64,000 nucleotides of DNA, taken from contig JASXTE010000015.1 of the NCBI GenBank assembly GCA_030280995.1, positions 26,432,001 through 26,496,000 of the forward strand. The letters run 5' to 3'. The notes under the pieces were generated by a model, which did not search any database, was not told where the DNA came from, and worked only from the letters and a program-made list of their open reading frames with translations. Shown here piece after piece: positions 56,110 through 64,000 of this stretch. Each line of letters begins with the position of its first letter. Position 1 is the stretch's first letter. The position numbers were made by a program, and so were the translations under genes. The stretch is from Hemileia vastatrix (lineage: Eukaryota > Basidiomycota > Pucciniomycetes > Pucciniales > Zaghouaniaceae).

Positions 56110-58354
56110 ACATTTTTTGTCACCAAAATGCAATTAAATACAATGAAAATCTGGTATGTTGTTAAATTTGTGTTTTCAATCTCAAATGCATTCTTGTAAG
56201 TGAATAAATTTTTATATGTATAATGTAAAATTTATATTCCTTGCAATTTTATATGTATAACATAAAATAATTTGCTTTTTTCCTAACTTTTTTTTATTAA
56301 ATTCTGAAGTCAAAAAAATGGCAATACCTCCCCCTGAACTTTATCCTAGTAGGGGGTCCAGATTTCCAAATTTCAATTTCAATCCATCAATTAATGATTA
56401 ACAAGTCAATAAAAACAAATATCAAAGTTAGTTTTTTTAGACCTCATGAAATTAAATGTGGTTAACACCAATAAAGACCTGAACACATGAAAAAAAAATG
56501 TAAAAATTTACCACAACACATGGCCTAAAGGTCTTAAACCTTAAGTAAGTGAAATTCTAAAATGCTTGCTTACATTAATTAATGAGGTTGATAGAGAAAA
56601 ATGTCAGCATTTTTAGACCCCATACTTTGCGTGTCTACCTAGATCTTTAGAAGTAACAAAATCCTCTTTTCTTACCTTACTTACCCTATTGATTAAGTCT
56701 TGATTGATTTAAAAAAAGCTAAGATGAGTGAATTCACCACATTATTCAAAATCAGGGGGAGCTTGTGTTGTTTGATAATTTTCCCTAGAATGATAAAGAG
56801 CTTTATCCATTTTTGTTTATTTGAGTCAATATGATTTTGTAATATACAGAAAAAATCAAATATATTGATAAAATTTTATAAAAATAGAATAGTCACTTAT
56901 TTTAATATAGTCCACAATGATATTCCTGATAAAATCTAGGCAAAAATATTCCAAAAGTGTAACAAAATAAATCCAAAAAGTCAAGAAGAGTACAAATGGA
57001 AGAAGTAAACTTGAGCATGACTTTAGAAATGCAAAATGACTATTAAAAATATGCAAATTATCATAATATAAGTGTCAGCCGGTTTGTCTATAAGGAAGGA
57101 AAGAAGAGAGTAGGAGGGAAAGAAGAAGAGGATAAAATTGAAATAAAATAAAAGAATAATGAGGGGAAGGATGATGGGGAAATGAAGAGACTGTTTGGAT
57201 AGACAAAGAAATGATGAGGATTGAACTGTTTATATTTTTAAGTACTTTATTATTTCTCTCTTCTCAAATATCAACAAACTAATTATTAAAAATCTTAAAA
57301 CAACCTTAGTAATTTTATTTAATATTTAAGGGAACTGACATGCCACAAAAAATAATAAAATATATTGTAATGTTTAAAATAAAAATGAGTTAATAAGTGA
57401 TGATGCTACAGGGGATTATTCAAAACTTTTTTATAGGCAAGGGGTCCTCTGAAGCGTCACAAATGAGTAATTACAAAATAGTAATAAGTTAAAACAAGAA
57501 TATGAAAGAATATAACTAAAACATAGATATTGAGAGAAAAACATGAAACAACTAATTAAAACCATGAGTAAGGGACTAATTTTCCCACCATAGCTTCCCA
57601 AACCATTTAATTAAAATAATGAGTAACTAAATGAGTCTGAAACATAATAACTGTGAGTAAAATAATCCAAAACAGGTTTTACAATGTTTTGTTAAGGGTT
57701 TTAATTGAAAAAATAGAATATTTTGACGCAACAATTTTTGTAATTAATTTAATTCAATTTTAAAGGAAAATTAATCATTTGCTTTAACTATTTTAGTAAC
57801 TTAATAATTAATTCAGTTGGAACAAGTAATTAATTTAATCATATTGTTAATTCAAAGTGAGGATTTTAATATTATTATTATTAAATAAGTAGTTTAATTT
57901 ATTTAATAATTTTCTGACACAATTAAGGGCTGAAAAATCGCCCAATATTATTTTTTAATAAGATATGTAAGGCTTTATTTAATATATAAATTAAATTAAT
58001 TAATTTAATTACATTATAAGTTAATTTTACACTTATAATCATAATATATGTTTATAATTAATTAATTATTAATTTATTTTTTTAAATACATAAAAATGCG
58101 CCATAATGTTTAGAATATAAAATATATCATGCTTAATTTAAATGTATAAATAAATTATATAACAATAAAATTAATATAACTCTTATTTTATTTATATTTA
58201 ATAAGATACTTATATAATTTTATTATGCAATGAAATATTAATTTATATACATAAAATGCATATTTTTACGCCCTCTTTTGGTTCCAGTAAATCACATAAC
58301 ATTTACTGGGCTCCTGATATAGCCTGGCTGACAATAAGCATTTCAGAAGCTTTT
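56110..58354. other. long AT-rich spacer, no gene seen
   Basis: Only short chance ORFs. A purine-rich GAAGGAAAGAAG tract lies at about 57095-57200 and TTAATTAATTTAAT-rich text at 57720-58250. It ends at the duplicated block at 58355. Confidence 0.6.
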
Positions 58355-59340
58355 TTTAAAATATGTGATATCAAAGCAAAAGAAAAAAAAAGAAAAATTG
58401 TGAAAAAAAAGACTCAACTTCAACAATCAAGATCTTAGTAACTACTGAAACAAATTCAAAACTTTTTGTGGTAAATGAAATTTAGGCATCAAGAAAATCT
58501 TTAGGTTAAAAAACATAAGATCTGAATAAACCTAATTCTTTTTCCAACTATTTTGAATTGCATAAAAATTTGAGAAGTGGTAGTTAATATGACGACAAAA
58601 GGGGTTTAATAGGTCCACCATTATCCAGAGACATTCTCTTTATATATTTCAGTGTGCATTCATGATATGAAGGGAGATCTAGTTGAAAAAATTTGACAAA
58701 AGATTGATTCAAGTGTTGTAGAAAAAATCAGTGAAAAAGCATAAAATACTAATCCAAATCTAATGTCACTAACAACACCATTTCTTATGCCACACAGTGT
58801 AAAAAATGTGTAACAATGGTGTTAAAGTTGCATTATAAATACATAAAGATCTTTATGCCCCCTGGAAATTAAAATAATTGTTATGTATTTGTTACACAAC
58901 TGTTGAAAAACTGGTAGGCCATGCGGTGTCACAAACAAATCTGGTAGTGTGTTTAGGTACTTGAATGAAAGCTAAAAATCTAAAATCTAGATAATCATTA
59001 AATAAGCAGTTAAGCCCTATTCCCTAAATATGTGATATAAAAGTAAAAAAAGTAAAATTGTGCTAAAAAAAGGCTCAAATTCAAAGACCAAGATCTCAGT
59101 AACCACTGATTCAAAACCATTTGTGGGAAATGAATCAGAATTTTTAGTTAAAAGGATTTGAGATTCAAATAAATCTAACCCTAATTCAGATTTTTTTTTC
59201 AAATTGCATAAAAATTTGAGAAGTGATAGTTAAAATGACCACAGCAGGGTTTAATAAGTCCACCATTATCCAGAGAAGTGTCTTACATAGATTGGAGTGT
59301 GCATTCATGATAGAAAGAAGGAGATATCAGATAGGCATGA
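58355..59340 (+). repeat. two copies of a 330-bp block spaced 660 bp
   Basis: 58355-58690 and 59015-59320 share ATATGTGATAT, CAAGATCT..GTAAC.ACTG, GCATAAAAATTTGAGAAGTG, CCACCATTATCCAGAGA and GTGTGCATTCATGATA. A third partial copy (GGCTCAAATTTTAAGTTC) is at 59480. The CACTA MITE at 58767 lies between the two copies. Confidence 0.75.
58767..58949. mobile_element. 183-bp CACTA-type MITE
   Basis: Begins CACTAACAACACCATTTC, ends ATCTGGTAGTG (inverse CACTACCAGAT), and is flanked by TGT on both sides (58764-58766 and 58950-58952). It contains two further GTGTAAC and GTTACAC motifs inside. No coding capacity. Confidence 0.7.
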
Positions 59341-59660
59341 AAAAAAGGAGATCACATTTACTTTTATGGAAAGGTAGGGAAAGATAGAGTGAGAAAGAGT
59401 GAATTTGGAATTTGTAGGAAATTGAATATGGAGCAAGTGAAATGAATAAAGCATGTGCTATGAGTAGTGCAAAAAAGAAGGCTCAAATTTTAAGTTCAAT
59501 ATCTCAGCTACCACAAGATGCAGGGAAGGATGAAAACTTCAGCTGGAAATAGGTGATGAATTAAGAAATGAAAAGGAAGGAACTTACTGTTATGAGAAAA
59601 ATAAAAATTTGAGTTGGAAATGTTGACCAAGAAAAATTCAAAAAATTCAAAAATATATAT
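59341..59660. other. spacer, no gene seen
   Basis: Purine-rich, with a partial third copy of the 58355 block near 59470. Ends at the AAT target site of the following element. Confidence 0.5.
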
Positions 59661-59663
59661 AAT

Positions 59664-61967
59664 AGGGGGTGTCAGTTTTGGCAAATTGGCACTTACATAT
59701 CCACACTTAAATTTGACCAAATCTGCACTTGTCTACATTCGGATTACAAAACACACCAGCCCCAACACTGGTAGATTTCAAAAGTGAAATAGGTCACTTA
59801 TTTCACTTAAAGTCACACTTTCTCAACCAAAAGTGCTGGTTTCACCATACTTCCCATTTCACTAATTTTTCAGCATCATCTCATTCATATGCAGAACTCC
59901 ACAGCAGCCAAGTTGATGATTTTTGAGCCATCCTTTTTTTGCATTTCTGAAGTTGGTATCTCTTTATCTTATATTATCTCATCATCCTCCATTTATATTT
60001 AATTTTTGTATGCATCTCTTTCTCTTATTTAAATTAATTTTTCACTTTCCTACTCATTTTTTCTCCTCTTAATTGTCTTGCCTTCATGAATGGTAAGTTC
60101 CTCTCCTTCAATTAATCATCTCCTCTTCCTCTCTCCCTTACCTCACCTTCTTTACACAATTTCAACTCTCTGTAACCCCCCACTACACTTCTCACACCTC
60201 CTCTCCCCTTCTCTTGAAAGCTCCTCACAAACAACCCCTCTGCACCTTACTCCATTTTCAATACCCCCCATCACCTTCTTCCACTTTCAAAGAAACCAAC
60301 CACACCACTCTCCTACTTAATTTGCTTGCAAACTACCCCACCCCTTCTTAATCCACTCAGAACCTACCTTTATAACCTTCCTCCACTCACAGTCTAACCC
60401 ACATCACCCTTCCTTCCTTCCCTCACTGGTAATCCTAACCCATGGTGAGTTTTCATTTTCTTTTCTGCTTCCCTCTCCCACTCCCCATCCTCACTATCAC
60501 AAAGAAAAAAACCCTGTGAGCCCAAGTTTTCATTCAGCTCTACAACACTTACCAATCTCTGTCATCTTTCACCTCATCTTTTCACTACACAATGCAAAAT
60601 TCTTATGAGGAGCCTAAAATTAGCTCCAAAGAATTTTCTGAAGCCTCATAATTGAGCTCTTAATTCTTTCTGAAGAGAGTGATAGTGAGGCAGATGTGCC
60701 ATCTCAAGTGGAAGTTACTGGGGCCAGTTTCATTTCTTATGTCTAGCCTAATATAATGTTGTGCTGTTCTTCAAAGCAGGTTCTGAATATATCCCAAGAT
60801 TTAAAAATTGGCTTGGGTTGATGGAAATACTTTAAATTTGAGGGAGTAATTAACTCTGGTAAATTTCCCAATAAACTTCCCCTCTCCCAGAAGTTCCTAT
60901 TCTTTGTGTCATTTTCCTTTCCTGCTCCTTTTGTCCTGTGTCCCCCTCACACTTTTATACAAAACATAAAATTATATTGTCTAACAATTTGAAAACCAGT
61001 TGGAGCCCACAATATTTCTTCACAAGTGTTGCAACTGCTATTAAACAAAACTAAAATGGAAGATGAGAGAACCACTCCTCACCTTCTTGCACCTCTTTCC
61101 TCAAATTTCCTCCCTTCCTGAAGCCATTCCTCACCACTCCCCATCTCTCATCATCTCCTTGCATCACTTCCCTTCTGACCACTCTTCCCCTCTACTAAAA
61201 CTAACTAACTAAAAAAGTGAAGCAGTAACAAACTAAATAACTAACTAAAAATGAAAGTCAGTGATCAACAAACTTACTAACTAAAAAGCAAAGTAATAAT
61301 CAACTTATTAACTAACCAAAAAAGAAAAGCAGTTTTCAACTAAATAAATAACTTAAAAAGAAAAGCAGAAATCATTTAACTAACAAGCTAAAAAAGCAAA
61401 GTAGTAATAAACTAGCTAGAAAACTAGAAAATTGCAGCAGAAATAAACTAAATACCTAACTAAAAATTTAAAGCAGCAATCAACTAATTAACTAGCTAGA
61501 AAAGCAAGGTAGTAACCAATTGATTAACTAACAAAAAAATGAAAGCAGTATTCAACTAAATAACTAACATAAAAAGTGAATCAGCAGGTTATTTTTCCCC
61601 GGTGAAGTAATCAAATAATCAAGAAATAATCTAAGAGATATTATGAGGTTGAAAAAATAAAATAAAAAACAAGGGAAAAAACATGCCTGGTCAAAATGTT
61701 GCAATAAAATGTTTCAAATCTCTGTGAGGGGTATGTGCCAAGGATTGATGAGGGGATGGAGGTCAGTGTATCAAATGTGACAGGGATGATGTGGCCAACA
61801 TGTGGTTGTAAAAAAATTTGAAAAAAGTGCTGATTTGGGGTCATAACTGACACCCATTTTTGAAACAAGTGACTTTTTTGAAAATTTAAATGCTGGTTTG
61901 TAAGTGCTGATTTGGTTTGAAATCTGCACTTAAGTTAAGTGTGGATTTTCCAGAACTAACACCCCCT
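59664..61967. mobile_element. 2.3-kb non-autonomous element with AGGGGGTGT termini
   Basis: Begins AGGGGGTGTCAGTTTTGGC and ends AACTAACACCCCCT, flanked by AAT on both sides (59661-59663 and 61968-61970). The ends also pair further in: CACACTTAA near 59702 and TTAAGTGTGGATTTTC near 61936. The 6-base ends AGGGGG and the AAT duplication match the Harbinger element and its MITE, so it is probably a Harbinger-type non-autonomous element of another family. The interior is CT-rich (60080-60500) and then repetitive; no transposase. Confidence 0.85.
61195..61580 (+). repeat. AACTAACTAAAAAAG tandem repeats, about 45-60 bp units
   Basis: Seven or so degenerate units of AACTAACTAAAAAAGNAAAG, CAGTAATCAAC inside the AGGGGGTGT element. 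Confidence 0.7.
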
Positions 61968-62022
61968 AATAATATTTTGTGTTTTTTGACTTATCCCTAT
62001 TTTCTGGAATTTACACTGAGGC

Positions 62023-64000
62023 TGTCAGCCTAAATATCCTTAGGACTGAGTATTTCTTATGCTTAAAATAAGATAACCTTAACTAGATTAAGCTTATATC
62101 TTAAAAATAAGGTTAAAATAATAATATATATTATTTTATTATATATATATATAATTATTATTCTATTATATAATTTATAGCTTATCCATGGCCTAATAAT
62201 ACTTATTAAGGTGTTAATGGAGTCATAATATACTTATCTTAAGTGATATGAAGTAATTATTGACATACATAAGCTTATATGTATACATAAATCTCATATT
62301 CAGTGAAATATGCAGTATATTATGTATATTTAGGTATATAAGTGGGTTTTAGCCCCTTAATAGCCTATAACCTTTGTTTTTCTGCTTATTTTAGGTCATA
62401 TGGACGAAATCAGTGGACTCACAACGCCTACAGAAGCATAGACACCTATATCAGGCGCATACACCCAGTTTGGACAACTCAAATTACTTCCTTGGATGGT
62501 TATTCACGGATTTATGGGTTGGAAAGATGTTTTTGGGTTAATGTGGATGCTTGGGGATGTTATTGGGGGCTTGGACATTTTATTTGTTTCCTTTATATGC
62601 TTTTAGTTTCATTAAATCTCTTTTTGATCATTTATTTTACCTGTTTCTTTATGGTATCCGCTTTTATCTGGGATTTCTATTTATGGTATGACTCTGTGTT
62701 ATTATTAATAGTGATGGAGGGTCCTTACTGGAGGTCTGGGTGTTGAAACTGCTTGAAGTGGACGCCATGGGGAGGTGATGGGCCCTCACAGTGCTGTAAT
62801 TGCCGGGGATAGCAGTGACATCATCTGGATTGAAGGTCTGTGCACTCCAGTGGATTTGGGTATAAGTAAGGAGGGATTTTGACGGTTTATTATAATCATT
62901 CAATTACTACACTTCAAACAAACACTACACTACAATTATTAACATTCAGAAATATATTATAAAGCCCTTATAAATTGATATTATCTTTATAAAAGCTATA
63001 ACTATATTTTATTCTTCTATTTTCCACCACTAGCACACATTTAAATCCAAGTATTGTGAGTTTTATTTGAGTATAACTATTCTATTAGTCTTCCCCTGAG
63101 GTTTAATCACTAAATCATTTATTAATAAGTAGTAGGACCATAAAATAACACTATTATATCATACCTATATACTAGACTGTACTGACAATTGGGGGTCTTT
63201 CCTTATATTTTACTTATTATTTAGTATAAGCCTTGGGACGTGATTTTTACCTTAGTACAACTCAAAATTAACCAAATATTTGGGTCTGCGGCATATTAGT
63301 GGGTCATCATAACTCATTGATTGCGGAAAAGAACCCTTATAATAATTGTACTAATTTTTTATTATAAAAATTAGATATTTACAGTAGTAACTGTACCCAA
63401 TATAAACCCAATTTCACTTGGTATTTGGACACCAATATAACACCCAATAAAATTGGTATTTGGCTAAAGCTTGGTAAGCTAATTATTCACCCTTATAGAG
63501 GTCTAGTTAAACTTATTATTATATTTTTAACAGATTTTTTCGAATTTTTCTTATATTTTATTTAAATATAAATTCAGGGTAAGCTCCATTGCTTTTTTAT
63601 TAGTAATATAATTGCTAATATTATTTGTCTACTAATTCCACAGAGTTTTTTCCTTTTGTAGACGTAAAATATTGTTATTCTGAACAATATGAGTGCTCCC
63701 CAGGATAGTGTAAGTGAACAGCCTGCTTATAATACCAGGTCTAAAGCTAATAAAAACTTTCCAGGACATCACCATGGAGGGACAACAGTACCCCCAGCCA
63801 GAAAGCATGAGTATAGAGGAAAAGGACGCCCTCTTAAAAAAGATAACTATCAAAAAGACGTCTCCTCCTCTTCAGGATCAACTGTCCCACCTGGCCAAAC
63901 AGGTTCTGAAGCTAGAGGAATCAAAATCTCTCATGTTCAAAGAAGTAGAGCAGTTGCAAAACAATTGCAAGGTAGGATTTCAGCAGATGAATCAGGCAAT
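62023..64000 (+). mobile_element. Ty3/gypsy element entering from the right: 5' LTR, leader, gag start
   Basis: Starts TGTCAGCCTAAATATCC, like TGTCAGG at the proposed start of the chromovirus 3' LTR. A gag-like reading frame opens at 63691 and runs off the window. The LTR end is not certain; I expect it between about 63250 and 63520. The ORF at 62342-62746 lies in the LTR and looks spurious. Confidence 0.6.
63691..64000 (+). CDS. gag N-terminus of a Ty3/gypsy element (partial)
   Basis: Two overlapping open frames run to the window end. The first starts at 63691 with MSAPQDSVSEQPAYNTRSKA; YNTRSK-like text is common at gag N-termini. The second starts at 63774 with MEGQQYPQPESMSIEEKDAL and continues as a Leu/Glu/Lys-rich helix (DQLSHLAKQVLKLEESK), also typical of this part of gag. 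Either the two frames were joined and a small indel separates them, or one is chance. I favour a frameshifted single gag. The 3' part lies outside the window. Confidence 0.55.

Noticed and set aside
59664..61967. Reading the TAATA flanks as 5-bp duplications
   Set aside because: At the 42365 element the 5-bp versions differ (TATTA and TATTG), while 3-bp AAT or ATT matches exactly at all three sites.
62342..62746. 134-codon ORF
   Set aside because: It lies within the LTR of the right-hand gypsy element and has no recognisable domain.

Overview
The window reads as accessory, transposon-built DNA from a fungus, most likely a rust (Pucciniales) with a large AT-rich genome. Austropuccinia or Puccinia-like genomes are the closest match I can think of, but that is inference. 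The grounds are short GT-AG introns, a chromodomain Ty3/gypsy element, a Plavaka-type CMC transposase with the companion protein typical of rusts, a PIF/Harbinger transposase with a trihelix/Myb-like partner, and a Tet-like 2OG-Fe(II) oxygenase gene. I found no convincing single-copy host gene, tRNA or rRNA.

Layout of the left half, which is nested. (1) A forward chromovirus (Ty3/gypsy with chromodomain) fills 1-9420. Its 5' LTR is cut by the window edge, gag-pol is full of stops, a spliced antisense ORF lies at 7353-6120, and the 3' LTR is about 8198-9420. (2) It sits in an old Plavaka-like CMC element, here called Y, with genes on the minus strand: an SNF2 helicase (36921-34641), a transposase (33012-30652) and a companion ORF (12121-10619). 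Y's right end is at 37818; its left end lies outside the window. (3) Y is split by X (12134-30136), an 18 kb element with the same kind of termini and an AGT target duplication. X has no transposase and consists mainly of a roughly 605-bp tandem satellite, each unit carrying a 38-bp palindrome. (4) One satellite unit of X is split by a 7.47-kb PIF/Harbinger element (13603-21074). This carries an intact-looking transposase, a decayed trihelix protein, a TET/JBP-type oxygenase gene and a very large C-rich/G-rich inverted repeat.

Layout of the right half. A foldback sequence (38066-38893) and degenerate AT-rich repeats are interrupted by a 212-bp MITE and a solo LTR. Next come a 422-bp deletion derivative of the Harbinger element and a fragment of a second AGGGGGTGT-type family. 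A minus-strand Ty3/gypsy element (43938-56109) follows, with an opposite-strand ORF region containing (TTC)150 and a 212-bp MITE inside its 5' LTR. After that lie AT-rich spacer, a 660-bp-spaced duplication holding a CACTA MITE, and a 2.3-kb non-autonomous AGGGGGTGT element (59664-61967). The window ends in the 5' LTR and gag start of another forward Ty3/gypsy element.

Themes. Most in-frame stops in these elements are TGA where CGA (Arg) is plausible, as expected from loss of methylated CpG. Against that background a TET/JBP gene riding on a Harbinger transposon is the most interesting find: such an enzyme could oppose 5mC-based silencing. This copy is itself damaged, with an internal TGA and Asn where the iron-binding Asp is expected.
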